From Polyangium mundeleinium (GTDB lineage: Bacteria; Myxococcota_A; Polyangia; Polyangiales; Polyangiaceae), in the NCBI RefSeq assembly GCF_028369105.1, contig NZ_JAQNDO010000001.1:9084501-9148500 (forward strand): a DNA stretch of 64,000 nt, read 5' to 3'. The notes beneath the pieces were generated by a model that searched no databases, was not told the DNA's origin, and saw only the letters and a list, made by a program, of their open reading frames with translations. The translations under genes were made by a program, and so were the position numbers. Shown piece after piece: positions 20,769-30,068 of this stretch (position 1 is its first letter; each line of letters opens with the position of its first letter).

Positions 20769-23743
20769 TAGCTCCCGCGCAGCACGGCTTCGTACACCGC
20801 GCGCACGCGGCCCGTGACTTCCCGGTACCGCGCGAGCAGCTCTCCGGCGGCCTGCGCGCCCGGGCGATCACGAATGCCCATCCGCCGCGCCAGAGGCCAG
20901 AGGCCCGGCGCGCTCTCTTCGAGCAGGTGCGAGGCGTCGGCGTGCACGATACGGATGCGGCCGCCGAGCTTGCGCAGGAACGCATACCCGTCCCGCAGCG
21001 CCTCGGCCTGCTCCGGCGTGAGCTTGCCCGACGCCGCGAGCGCTTCGATCGCGAGCGCCGTCTCCGTGGTGCGGACGCCCGGATCCGCGCCGCTGAGCAT
21101 CTGCAGGAACTGCACGCAGAGCTCGATCTCGAAGAGCCCGCCGCGTCCGAGCTTGAGATCGTACCGGCCGCGCCGCTCCAGCGAGAGCTCCTGCTCCATG
21201 CGTCCCCGGAGCCGGCGGAGCTCCTCGGCGACCTGCGCAGGATCCCCCGGCATCGCGTAGGCCGCCGCGTGCGCGATCTCGATCGCCCGCGCCCCGAGCT
21301 CGACGTCCCCCGCGACGGCGCGCGCCCGCAAAAGCGCGAGGCGCTCCCAGGCCGCGGCCTCGACGTGCGGCGTGTCCGGCCCCTTCGCGTGGTAGCGCGC
21401 GAAGGCGTCGATCGACGTGACGAGCAAGCCCTGGTTGCCCGAGGGCCGGAGGCGCGTGTCGAGCTCGTAGCCGGGCCCGGCCGGGTGCAGGATCGAGATC
21501 AGGCGGATCACGCGGCGCGCCGAGCGCGCGAAAAACGCATCGGGATCTGCGCCGGCCGGGGCCTTCTCCGGATCGAAGAGGAAGAGGACGTCGAGGTCCG
21601 AGCCGTATCCGATCTCGCGCCCGCCGAGCGTGCCGACGGCGAGCACGGAGAGGCCACGCACGGGCTCGCCTTCGGGCGTGCCGAGCGCGTGCCGCATCGC
21701 CGCTTCGAGCGATGCATCCGCGAGCGCCGAGAGCACGTACCCGACCTCGCGCGGGCCAAGCTCGCTCGCGAGATCCGCGAGGCCCACGTCAATCACGACA
21801 CGCGCCTTCGCCTGGCGGAGCGCGCCGACGAGCTGCTCGTCGGGATCCTCGTCCACCGCCGCGGCTTCGCGCTTGGCCTGATCGAGCTCCGCGCGCGCGG
21901 ACGCGGGCGTCGGGACACCACGCGCGAACAAGATGCGATCGCCGTGCTCGGGGTGCTGCACGAGCGCCTCGGCGAGGAACGCGCTGCCCCCGATGGCCTC
22001 GACGAGCCTGCGCACGAGGCGCGGCTCGTCGCCGAGGAAACGCAGGTACACGCCGGGATGACGGAGCCGCGCGAAGAGCCTGCGCAGCGTGCGCGCGGCC
22101 TGCTCGGGATCGGCCGCGTCGGCCACGGCGTCGAGGACCGCTTCGCCGAGGCGCGGATACGCCTCGCGGCTGCGCGCGCCGAGCACCGCGTCCGGGCGGC
22201 GCGAGAGATCAAAAAGATCCCGCGCGACGTCGCCCCATCGCTCCACCGCTTCGAGCGCGTCCGGCACTTCGGGCGTCGCGGCGGGCAAGGAGAGCTCTGC
22301 GACGCGGCGGAAAGCAGCCTCGAACGCCGCGGCGTCGCCGTCGTCGAGCGCGGCGAGGGCCTCGGCCCAGCGGGAGGGTACGGGCGCGCCGTCGGGCACG
22401 AGCGAGCGGAAACGCGCTTCCACGCGGCCGAGGTGCTTCGCGAGGTCGACCTCGAACGCCTCGGCCGACGCGAAGCCGAGCACCCGCGCGAGCCTGCCGG
22501 CGGACTCGGCGTCCGCGGGCCACACGTGCGTTTGCTGGCCCGTGGCGAGCTGCACGGCGTGCTCGGCGCGGCGGAGCGCGAGGTACGCCTCGGCGATCTC
22601 GCGTGCCTCGCGATCCGTCACGAACCCGGCCGCGCGCAGACGCCGGAGGCCGTCGAACGTGCCCCGCGCGCGGAGGCGCGCCTCGCGGCCGCCCCATACG
22701 AGGAGGAGCGTCTGCACGAAAAACTCGGCCTCGCGGATGCCGCCCGATCCGAGCTTCAGATCCCGCCCCGGCTCGCGGGAAAGCTCGGTCCGCGCGCGCT
22801 GCACGAGCTTCGTCATCTCGACCGCGATCGTCGGATCGACGCGCCTCCGCCACACGAAGGGCTCGAGCGCGGCGAGCATCTCGTCGCCGAAGTCGAGATC
22901 CCCTGCGATGGGCCGCGCGCGCACGAGCGCCGCGCGCTCCCACGTCCGCCCGAACGACTCGTAGTACCGCTCGGCCGCGGCGAGCGAGTTGACGAGCGGC
23001 CCGCCTCGCCCCTCGGGCCGCAGGCGAAGATCCACGCGCCACACGAAGCCGTCCGCGGTCACGTCCTCCAGCGTCGCCGTCACGCGCCGCGCGACGCGCG
23101 TCCAGAAGTCGTGCAGCGGCAAGAGCTCGCCGCCGCCTTGCGCGCACCCGCCCTCGTCCGTGTCGTAAAAGAACACGAGATCGACGTCGGATCCCACGTT
23201 GAGCTCGCCCCCGCCGAGCTTGCCCATGCCGAGCACCACGAACCGCGCGGGGGCGCCGCTCTCGCGCCGCGGAGGACCGAAGCGCGACGAGAGCTGCGTG
23301 ATCGCGTCCTTCACGGCCGCGTCGATCGTCACCTCCGCGAGCGCCGCGATCTCCTGCGACGTCACGTCGACATCGGCGCCCCCGAGCGAAGGCGGCAAGA
23401 GCTCGCGCAACGCCACGCGGATCCGCTCTTCCCGCGCGAACCGCCGGAGCTCCCGCGCCACCCGCTCGCCGTCGTCACCCTCCCCGAGCCGCGCCCGAAG
23501 CCGCGCGGCGAGCCCTGCGCGATCCCGCGCGGCCTGGTGCCCCTCGGCGGCGATCGTCTCGACGATCTCGGGCGCCACTTCGAGCGCGGGGGCGAGGGCC
23601 GGATAAGCGCTCGCGAGCAGCACGGCGAGGGCAAACCCGACCGTGCCGGGCTCGAGCCGCTCGGCGAGGCGCGCGGCGTAGATCTCGGCGCGGCGACGAT
23701 CAATCCGCTGCGCGAGGGCGAGGAGCCGGGAGCGGCGGAGCAT
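20768..23743 (-). CDS. glnE: Bifunctional glutamine synthetase adenylyltransferase/deadenylase
   Basis: GlnE adds AMP to or removes it from glutamine synthetase in response to PII/glutamine. Two nucleotidyltransferase halves are visible. The N-terminal adenylyl-removing half has LGMGKLGGGELNVGSDVDL near residue 171, and the C-terminal adenylyltransferase half has TLGGREIGYGSDLDVLFLFD near 710. Family signatures WRVDLRLRPEGRGG, LGSGGIREAEFFVQ and LGRGGLFEIELCVQFLQ are present. Its 991 residues match the family. No glnA or glnB is nearby. Confidence 0.95.
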   Translation of the reverse strand: MLRRSRLLALAQRIDRRRAEIYAARLAERLEPGTVGFALAVLLASAYPALAPALEVAPEIVETIAAEGHQAARDRAGLAARLRARLGEGDDGERVARELRRFAREERIRVALRELLPPSLGGADVDVTSQEIAALAEVTIDAAVKDAITQLSSRFGPPRRESGAPARFVVLGMGKLGGGELNVGSDVDLVFFYDTDEGGCAQGGGELLPLHDFWTRVARRVTATLEDVTADGFVWRVDLRLRPEGRGGPLVNSLAAAERYYESFGRTWERAALVRARPIAGDLDFGDEMLAALEPFVWRRRVDPTIAVEMTKLVQRARTELSREPGRDLKLGSGGIREAEFFVQTLLLVWGGREARLRARGTFDGLRRLRAAGFVTDREAREIAEAYLALRRAEHAVQLATGQQTHVWPADAESAGRLARVLGFASAEAFEVDLAKHLGRVEARFRSLVPDGAPVPSRWAEALAALDDGDAAAFEAAFRRVAELSLPAATPEVPDALEAVERWGDVARDLFDLSRRPDAVLGARSREAYPRLGEAVLDAVADAADPEQAARTLRRLFARLRHPGVYLRFLGDEPRLVRRLVEAIGGSAFLAEALVQHPEHGDRILFARGVPTPASARAELDQAKREAAAVDEDPDEQLVGALRQAKARVVIDVGLADLASELGPREVGYVLSALADASLEAAMRHALGTPEGEPVRGLSVLAVGTLGGREIGYGSDLDVLFLFDPEKAPAGADPDAFFARSARRVIRLISILHPAGPGYELDTRLRPSGNQGLLVTSIDAFARYHAKGPDTPHVEAAAWERLALLRARAVAGDVELGARAIEIAHAAAYAMPGDPAQVAEELRRLRGRMEQELSLERRGRYDLKLGRGGLFEIELCVQFLQMLSGADPGVRTTETALAIEALAASGKLTPEQAEALRDGYAFLRKLGGRIRIVHADASHLLEESAPGLWPLARRMGIRDRPGAQAAGELLARYREVTGRVRAVYEAVLRGS

Positions 23744-23921
23744 CGGAAGGCCGCAACGTAGCAGCGACGCGCGCCTTCCGCTTGGGGGCGACGCTCAACA
23801 TGCCCGCGGATCCGCGTTTTTTTCCTTCCTCGCGTCCGCGTCGAGCAGGCGGGGCGGACGTGTTCACGACTCTCCCGCCCCTCGGCCTCGATGCGCCTTG
23901 GCGAGGCTCCGCCCACCTCCT

Positions 23922-24599
23922 ATGCTCCGCGACGTGCGTCTCCTCTGCCTGTCCGACATTCATGGACGCGCGGATGCGCTCTCCGCCGTACTCGCGGTGG
24001 CCGAGCGTCGCGGCTACTCGAAGATCCTCGTCGCCGGGGACCTCTGCTTTCCCGGCCCCGATCCGCTCGAGACGTGGCGCCGGCTCACGCAGATCCAGGC
24101 CATCCTGGTCCAGGGCACCGGCGATCGCGCGCTCGCGACGCTCGACATCAGCAAGGTCGTCCCGAAGAGCCCCCACGAGCGCTCGCGGCTCGATCGCCTC
24201 TCCTCGGTGCGCACCGAGCTCGGCCAGCTCATCCTCGCGCGGCTGGGAAGGCTTCCGACGACCCATCGGATGAACCTCGAGGACGGCAGCGAGCTCTTGC
24301 TCGTGCACGGATCCCCGGTCGATCCGTTCGAGCCGTTCTGCCACGACATGACGGACGAGGAGATGGCGGCCCTGCTCGGCGACGACCCGGCCGACGTGAT
24401 CGTCTGCGGCGGCTCGCACGTGCCTTTTGATCGCATGGTGCAGGGCGTACGGATCGTGAACGTGGGCAGCGTCGGCGAAGCCCCGGGCGGCGAGGGCGCA
24501 GGGCAAGGCTTTTCGCACGCCGACGTCACGCTGCTCGAAACCAGCATCGCCGGCGTCGAGGTCGAGCAGATCGCCGTCCCGCTCGGGAAGGCGGCTTAG
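23922..24599 (+). CDS. Calcineurin-like metallophosphoesterase
   Basis: From ATG 23922 (MLRDVRLLCLSDIHG) the metal-binding set is visible: D-x-H in SDIHG, GDL in LVAGDLCFPGP, H in LLVHGSP and a GGSH near the end. The usual third motif GN(H/D)D reads GTGDR (about residue 68), so the general Asn is not in its normal place. YfcE-like phosphodiesterases and serine/threonine phosphatases share this fold. The N-terminus has no signal, so it acts in the cytoplasm. Substrate unknown. An in-frame GTG/ATG further upstream adds only basic, low-confidence residues. Confidence 0.82.
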   Translation: MLRDVRLLCLSDIHGRADALSAVLAVAERRGYSKILVAGDLCFPGPDPLETWRRLTQIQAILVQGTGDRALATLDISKVVPKSPHERSRLDRLSSVRTELGQLILARLGRLPTTHRMNLEDGSELLLVHGSPVDPFEPFCHDMTDEEMAALLGDDPADVIVCGGSHVPFDRMVQGVRIVNVGSVGEAPGGEGAGQGFSHADVTLLETSIAGVEVEQIAVPLGKAA

Positions 24600-24737
24600 A
24601 GCGGGCGTGGCAAACGAGCCGCCCCTCCGGTCGGCTGGCTTTCTTTCAATCCCTTGGAACTCCGAGAAACCACCCAAGCCTGCACGGTTCACCGTTCCCA
24701 AGCGACGGCGTGCAGCGCTATGATGTAGTTTGGCAGC

Positions 24738-25667
24738 ATGAACAGCGGGCCGCCTGACGACGATATCGAAGCCACGCGGGTCGCCCACGTGAAGGAGCTC
24801 CAGGACGAGCTCAGGGCTCGATCGCAGCGTGATCGCGCCTATCTCATCGTGCTCGTCGGCTCGAACGTCGGCGAGATGTTCGAGGTCGAGTTTCCTGAGA
24901 CCGTCCTGGGCCGCGGGGCAAACGCCACGGTGCGTCTGAACGACGACGGCATCTCACGTCGGCACGCGCGGCTCGTCCGCGCCGGCAACGACGTGGTGCT
25001 GGAGGATCTCAACAGCTCGAACGGCACCTCGGTGAACGGCGAGAACATCAGCCAGCGCATCCTGCGCGACGGCGACAAGATCCGCCTGGGATCGACCACG
25101 ATCCTCAAGTTCACCTACCACGACCACCTCGACGTCAGCTTCCAGCAGCAGATGATCGACGCGGCGCTGCGGGACGGGCTGACGAAGGCGTTCAACAAAC
25201 GCTACTTCCTGAGCCGCCTGGAGACCGAGATCGCCTACGCGAAGCGGCACCGCGCGCCGCTCTCGCTCGTGATGTTCGACGTCGATCACTTCAAGCGCGT
25301 GAACGACACGTACGGTCACCTCGCCGGCGACTACGTGCTCACGAAGATCTCGAAGCTGACGATGAACACGGTGCGGACCGAGGACGTCTTCGCGCGTTAC
25401 GGCGGCGAGGAGTTCGGCGTGATCTGCCGCGGCGTGTCGCTCGGCAACGCGGGCATCCTCGGCGAGCGGCTGCGCTCGGCCGTGGAGACCGCGTCGTTCG
25501 AGCACGAGGGGACGCGCATCCCCATCACGATCAGCGTCGGCGTCGCCGCGAGCCCGGATCTGCCGGTGGAGACGCCCGAGCAGCTCATCGCCGCGGCCGA
25601 CGAGGCGCTCTACCAGGCGAAGCGGACGGGCCGAAACCGCGTCCTCCTGAAGCACGGGACAGGCTAG
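24738..25667 (+). CDS. Diguanylate cyclase with FHA domain (FHA-GGDEF)
   Basis: An FHA domain (about residues 35-125: VLGRGANATVRLNDDGISRR, then LEDLNSSNGTSVNG) binds phosphothreonine. The GGDEF domain (about 140-305) has the active loop GGEEF and the metal-binding segment FDVDHFKRVNDTYGH. RTED lies nine residues before GGEEF, the spacing of the inhibitory c-di-GMP site (RxxD), so product inhibition is likely. The protein would make c-di-GMP under control of a Ser/Thr kinase; the kinase is not identified. The start ATG follows a typical gap after the phosphoesterase gene. Confidence 0.93.
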   Translation: MNSGPPDDDIEATRVAHVKELQDELRARSQRDRAYLIVLVGSNVGEMFEVEFPETVLGRGANATVRLNDDGISRRHARLVRAGNDVVLEDLNSSNGTSVNGENISQRILRDGDKIRLGSTTILKFTYHDHLDVSFQQQMIDAALRDGLTKAFNKRYFLSRLETEIAYAKRHRAPLSLVMFDVDHFKRVNDTYGHLAGDYVLTKISKLTMNTVRTEDVFARYGGEEFGVICRGVSLGNAGILGERLRSAVETASFEHEGTRIPITISVGVAASPDLPVETPEQLIAAADEALYQAKRTGRNRVLLKHGTG

Positions 25668-25690
25668 AGCATCGACAGGCTAGAGCATCG
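25659..25690. repeat. 16-bp direct duplication carrying the stop codon
   Basis: ACAGGCTAGAGCATCG occurs twice head to tail across the end of the GGDEF gene. Each copy contains the in-frame GGC-TAG, so the second copy is a back-up stop. Confidence 0.85.
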
Positions 25691-25714
25691 ACCGGTTGCA
25701 GACCGATCGATGTC

Positions 25715-26542
25715 CTAGTCGAGCGCGCGCCGGAGTTCGCTGACGAAGGTGCGGACGGCGCGTCGCTGTTCGTCGCCGCTCGCAGCTTGCTCGATATGCC
25801 GCGCGAGGGCGGTGCCGACGACGACGCCATCCGCGCCGCCGGTCGCCTCGCCCGCCGCGAGCTTCGCGCTCGCGCCGCTGTCGATGCCGAAGCCCACGAG
25901 CACGGGCCGGTCGAACGCGCGGCGCATCCCCTCGGCGTCACGCGCGGCCGCGGCGAGATCCGACGGGCTCGCCCCCGTCACGCCGGTCATCGAGATCGAA
26001 TACACGAACGCGCGCGGCGCGCCGTCGAGCGGCGTGGAAGCGCGCCGGATCGCCTCGATCCGCGCCGCGTGGCTCGTCGGCGAGACGAGCGGCACCACGC
26101 CGAGCCCCTCGGCCGCGCACGCGCCCCGGAGCGGCGCCGCCTCCTCGGGAGGCAGATCCACGACGAGCAACGCGTCCACGCCGGCCGCGCGCGCGAGCCG
26201 CGCGACCCGCGCCTCCCCCGCGACGAGCACGGGGTTGTAGTACGTGAACAACACGAGCGGCACCTCCGAGCGAGCGCGCACGCGCGACGCGACGTCGAGC
26301 ACACGTTCGAGCGTCGCGCCCGCCGCGATCGCTCGTTGCGCCGCGCGCGCGAGGGTCGGGCCGTCGGCCGTGGGATCACTGAACGGCACGCCGAGCTCGA
26401 GCATGTCGGCGCCCGCGTCGATCGCTTCGAGCGCGAGGAAGCCCGACGCTTCGAGCGACGGATCGCCGACGCAGAGGTACACGCAGAGCGCCTTGCGGCC
26501 CGCGCGCCGGAGCTCGACGAAGCGCTGATCGATCCGGTGCAT
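25715..26542 (-). CDS. trpA: Tryptophan synthase alpha chain
   Basis: TrpA splits indole-3-glycerol phosphate to indole and glyceraldehyde-3-phosphate; the indole is channelled to TrpB. The 275-residue sequence has the family motif LELGVPFSDPTADGP with the catalytic Glu, VLFTYYNPVL, LLVVDLPPEEA with the second catalytic acid, and YSISMTGVTGA and VGFGIDSG near the end. ATG 26542 overlaps the trpB TGA by one base (TGATG), so the two subunits are translated together. It is the last gene of the unit. Confidence 0.95.
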   Translation of the reverse strand: MHRIDQRFVELRRAGRKALCVYLCVGDPSLEASGFLALEAIDAGADMLELGVPFSDPTADGPTLARAAQRAIAAGATLERVLDVASRVRARSEVPLVLFTYYNPVLVAGEARVARLARAAGVDALLVVDLPPEEAAPLRGACAAEGLGVVPLVSPTSHAARIEAIRRASTPLDGAPRAFVYSISMTGVTGASPSDLAAAARDAEGMRRAFDRPVLVGFGIDSGASAKLAAGEATGGADGVVVGTALARHIEQAASGDEQRRAVRTFVSELRRALD

Positions 26543-27744
26543 CACTTCCCTCCGCCGTAGGCCGTGATCGTGTCCAGGTCCTTGTCGCCGCGACCCGAGA
26601 GGCACACGAGGATCCGCGCGGGCCGTCCCCGCGCCTCGGCCTCGCGCCGCGCGATCGGCCCGAGCGCGGCGAACGCGTGCGCGGTCTCCAGCGCGATCAC
26701 GATGCCCTCCGCGCGCGCCACCTCGCGCGCCGCATCCAGCGCCTCCGTGTCGGTCGCGGAGACGTACGTCGCGCGCCCCGTGTCGCGGAGCCGCGCGTGC
26801 TCCGGCCCCACGCCTGGATAATCGAGCCCCGCGCTCACCGAGTGCGCCTCGATCACCTGCCCCGCGTCGTCGCAGAGCACGTACGTCTTCGCTCCGTGCA
26901 GCACGCCGACGCGCCCGCGCGAGAGTGTCGCCGCGTGCTTGTCCGTCTCGAGCCCGAGCCCCGCGGCCTCGACGCCGTAGAGCGACACGCTCGAATCCCC
27001 CTCGAACGCCTTGAAGATCCCGATCGCGTTCGAGCCGCCGCCCACGCACGCGACGACGGCGTCCGGCAGCGCCCCGCGATCGAGGCACGACGCGCGCGCC
27101 TCGTCACCGATGATCCTTTGCAGCGACGCGACGAGCGTCGGATACGGATGCGGCCCCGCCGCGCTGCCGACGCAGTAGTACGTCGTGCGCACGTTCGTCA
27201 CCCAGTCGCGCAGCGCCTCGTTCATCGCGTCCTTCAGCGTCCGCGACCCCGACGCCACCGGCACCACGCGCGCCCCGAGCAGCCGCATGCGCGCGACGTT
27301 CGGCGCCTGCCGCTCCATGTCGAGCGCACCCTGGTAGACCTCGCACGAAAGGCCCAGGAGCGCCGCCGCCGTCGCCGTCGCCACGCCGTGCTGCCCTGCG
27401 CCCGTCTCCGCGATGATCCGCGTCTTGCCCATCGCCTTCGCGAGCAAGAGCTGGCCGAGCGCGTTGTTGATCTTGTGCGCCCCCGTGTGACAGAGGTCCT
27501 CACGCTTGAGCAGGAGCTCCGCGATCGCCTCTCCGTCGGGATCGATCCGCCGCGCGAACCGCTTCGCCTCCGTCAGGGGCGTCGGCCGTCCGACGTAGCT
27601 CTGCAAGAGCCCGTGGAGCTCCGCCTGGAACGCCTGCGTCGGGAGGACCTCCTGCCGCGCCCGATCGAGCTCTTCGAGCGCGGGCACGAGCGTCTCTGCG
27701 ACGAAGCGCCCTCCGAACGGTCCGAAGTAACCTGCAAAAAGCAC
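26542..27744 (-). CDS. trpB: Tryptophan synthase beta chain
   Basis: This PLP enzyme joins indole and serine. It begins [15 protein letters not shown], has the PLP lysine in [15 protein letters not shown] (about residue 91), the [17 protein letters not shown] segment and the PLP phosphate loop [12 protein letters not shown]. Length (400) is normal. The start is GTG 27744, just downstream of a strong hairpin whose 3' arm contains the only ribosome-site-like sequence (AGCAGG). It is coupled to trpA and stands apart from trpF, which lies 3.8 kb upstream on the same strand. Confidence 0.95.
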   Translation of the reverse strand: MLFAGYFGPFGGRFVAETLVPALEELDRARQEVLPTQAFQAELHGLLQSYVGRPTPLTEAKRFARRIDPDGEAIAELLLKREDLCHTGAHKINNALGQLLLAKAMGKTRIIAETGAGQHGVATATAAALLGLSCEVYQGALDMERQAPNVARMRLLGARVVPVASGSRTLKDAMNEALRDWVTNVRTTYYCVGSAAGPHPYPTLVASLQRIIGDEARASCLDRGALPDAVVACVGGGSNAIGIFKAFEGDSSVSLYGVEAAGLGLETDKHAATLSRGRVGVLHGAKTYVLCDDAGQVIEAHSVSAGLDYPGVGPEHARLRDTGRATYVSATDTEALDAAREVARAEGIVIALETAHAFAALGPIARREAEARGRPARILVCLSGRGDKDLDTITAYGGGK

Positions 27745-27752
27745 GCGAAAAG

Positions 27753-27784
27753 CCTGCTCGCCCGTGTGTTACCGGGCGAGCAGG
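27753..27784 (-). terminator. Hairpin upstream of trpB: terminator or attenuator
   Basis: On the minus strand CCTGCTCGCCCG pairs perfectly with CGGGCGAGCAGG (12 bp, 8-base loop), followed by CTTTTCGC and then TTTTT within the first trpB codons. It lies between the M13 peptidase stop (27828) and the trpB GTG (27744). The 3' arm includes the apparent trpB ribosome site, so the hairpin could both end peptidase transcripts and hinder trpB translation. Confidence 0.7.
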
Positions 27785-27827
27785 TCCTTCCTGAAATGGG
27801 CGTCGAGCGGCCCCCGTGGCGAGGAGG

Positions 27828-29930
27828 TCACCAGACGGAACAAACCTTGGCCGGGTGCATCGGCGTGCCCTCGGCGCACGAGAACGCCTGGGCGAACTCG
27901 GGCGTGTTCACGAGCGGACCGTTCACACGGAAGCGGGGCGCCGAGTGTGTGTTCGTCTTCGCGTGGAGCCGCGCGTACTCGTCGCGGCTCTTGGCGCACC
28001 AGGACTGCGCGTGCGCCAGGAAGAACTGCTGATCCTCGGTGAAGCCGCCGGCGACGGTCATGTTCGCCGCGCCCTTGCGCATCTCGCGGTAGGCCATGAA
28101 CGCGAGCCGGAGGCCGCCGAGATCCGCGATGTTCTCGCCGAGCGTGAGCTTGCCGTTGAGCTTCACGCCGGGCAGCGGCTCGTACTTCGAGTACTGCTCC
28201 TCGACGCACGTCGTCTTCTTCTTGAAGAGCTCCCCGACGGCCGGCTCCCACCAGTTCTCGAGGTTGCCGTTGCCCGCGTACTGCGAGCCCTCGTCGTCGA
28301 AGCCGTGCGTGAGCTCGTGGCCCACGACCATGCCCATGCCGCCGAGGTTCACCTGGATCGCCGCCTTCACGTCGTAGAACGGCGGCTGCAGGATCCCGGC
28401 CGGGAAGACCATGTGGTTCTTCTGCGGATCGTAGTACGCGTTCACCATCGGAGGGCTCATCTGCCACTCCTCGCGATCGACGGGCTTGCCGATCTTGGCG
28501 AGCCTGCGCTTCTGCTCGAACGCGCCCGCGGCCATCGCGTTTTTCCCGTAGCTCTTGCGGTCGACCTCGAAGTCGTAGCTGCGCCACTTCCCCGGGTAAC
28601 CGATGAGGTAGGCCATCGACGAGAGCTTGGCGAGCGCGCGCTCCTTCGTCTTGTCGTCCATCCAGTCGAGCGAGCGCACGCGCACGCCGAAGGCCTTGCT
28701 GATCTCCTGCACCATCTGCTCGGCGGCGCGCTTCGAATCGCCCGCGAAGTGGCTCGCCACGAACGGCTGCGCGACGAGCTCGCCGAGCGCGTGATCCGTG
28801 GCCTCGACGCAGCGCTTCCAGCGCGGCTTCTGCTCCTTCAGGCCGAAGAGGCGGGCGCGGAAGGCGAACGCCTCGTCGACGAACGGCTTCGACAGCTCGT
28901 CGGCCGACGCGCGCACGATCGTCCACGTCAGGTAGCTCTGCCAGACGTCGGCCTTCACGGACCCGAGCAGCTTGTCGATGCCCTCGAAGAAAGGGATCGA
29001 CGTCAGGTTCGCCTGCTTCACGTCCGAGATCCCGAGCGCCTTGAAGTACGCGTCCCAAGGGAACGCCGGCGCCTTCTTGGCGAGATCCGCGCGGCTCACC
29101 ATGTTGTAGATGCCCTTCGGATCGCGGCGCTCCACGCGCGTCTTCGAGACCTTGGCGATGTCGGTCTCGAGCGCGAGCACGTTCGCCGCGGCCTTCTTCG
29201 CGTCGGCCTCGGCGAGCCCGGCGAGCTTCAGCATGCGCTCGACGTGGGCCACGTAGTCGGCGCGGAGCTTCTTCGAGTCGTCGTCGTCCTTCGTGTAGTA
29301 GTCGCGGTCTGGCAGGCCGAGCCCGCCTTGATCGAGCGTGGCGATGACGCGCGTCGCGTCCCCGGGATCCTGCTCGCCCGAGATCCAGAACAGCGGGAAG
29401 ATGCCCTTGGCGTGCAGGTCGTTGACGAGCGTGGTCACGTCCTTCGCCGAGGAGACCTTCCGCGCGCGATCCACGAGCGGCTTGATCGGCGTGATGCCCG
29501 CGGCATCCACGGCCGCCTCATCCATGCACGCGGCGTAGTAGTCGCCGATCTTCTTCGTCGTCGGATCGGGGTTCTTCGCCTTGCCCGCGTCCTCGAGGAT
29601 CGTCTTCAGCGCGAGCTCGTTGCGCTTGTCGATCTCGCTGAAGCTCCGCACCCAGTTCGCCTCGTCGGAGGGGATCTCCGTGGCCTTGAGCCAGCCGCCG
29701 CAAGCGAACTGGTAGAAGTCCGTGCAAGCGTCGACGGACTTGTCGAGCGCGGCGCCGTCGAGGCCGACGCTCTCCAGCGAGACCTCGACGGGCGGCGGTC
29801 CCTTGTCGACGGGCGGAGCGACGGTGGGCACGGGGCCCGCGGTGTTGGTGATGGGCTCGGGCTTGGCCGAGCCACACCCAGCGAGGAGGGACATCGCCAC
29901 GGAGGCGAAGGCGAGGGAAAGCGTGCGCAT
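27828..29930 (-). CDS. M13 (neprilysin-like) metallopeptidase, lipoprotein
   Basis: A signal with lipobox SLLAGC (ATG 29930, MRTLSLAFASVAM) indicates a lipid-anchored exported protease. The M13 N-terminal domain starts at DFYQFACGGWLK. The zinc motif is VVGHELTHGFDDEG (HExxH, about residue 536), with the third ligand region LGENIADLGGLR and the C-terminal CAEGTPMHPAKVCSVW expected for the family. M13 enzymes cut short peptides; a role in nutrient peptide use or peptide signalling outside the cell is likely. Length (700) is typical. It follows the beta-helix gene after 138 bases. Confidence 0.93.
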   Translation of the reverse strand: MRTLSLAFASVAMSLLAGCGSAKPEPITNTAGPVPTVAPPVDKGPPPVEVSLESVGLDGAALDKSVDACTDFYQFACGGWLKATEIPSDEANWVRSFSEIDKRNELALKTILEDAGKAKNPDPTTKKIGDYYAACMDEAAVDAAGITPIKPLVDRARKVSSAKDVTTLVNDLHAKGIFPLFWISGEQDPGDATRVIATLDQGGLGLPDRDYYTKDDDDSKKLRADYVAHVERMLKLAGLAEADAKKAAANVLALETDIAKVSKTRVERRDPKGIYNMVSRADLAKKAPAFPWDAYFKALGISDVKQANLTSIPFFEGIDKLLGSVKADVWQSYLTWTIVRASADELSKPFVDEAFAFRARLFGLKEQKPRWKRCVEATDHALGELVAQPFVASHFAGDSKRAAEQMVQEISKAFGVRVRSLDWMDDKTKERALAKLSSMAYLIGYPGKWRSYDFEVDRKSYGKNAMAAGAFEQKRRLAKIGKPVDREEWQMSPPMVNAYYDPQKNHMVFPAGILQPPFYDVKAAIQVNLGGMGMVVGHELTHGFDDEGSQYAGNGNLENWWEPAVGELFKKKTTCVEEQYSKYEPLPGVKLNGKLTLGENIADLGGLRLAFMAYREMRKGAANMTVAGGFTEDQQFFLAHAQSWCAKSRDEYARLHAKTNTHSAPRFRVNGPLVNTPEFAQAFSCAEGTPMHPAKVCSVW

Positions 29931-30068
29931 ACGAGTCTCCGGTCGGGGGAGCGGCATCCTAGGACGAACCGCCGAGGTCGCAACGATGGACGTTGCTCCG
30001 AAGCCCGTGTGACCCCGCGAGCGCGCGTGAACCGGAGAGGATGTGGAGGGTGGTGTTCGAGACCGCGA

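Noticed and set aside
20527-20817. Possible repeat protein encoded by the 42-bp array
   Set aside because: The frame is open only because the unit is a multiple of three; composition is Arg/Gly-rich in all frames and overlaps the glnE stop.
20615-23761. 1048-codon plus-strand frame
   Set aside because: It is antisense to glnE and shows no motif.
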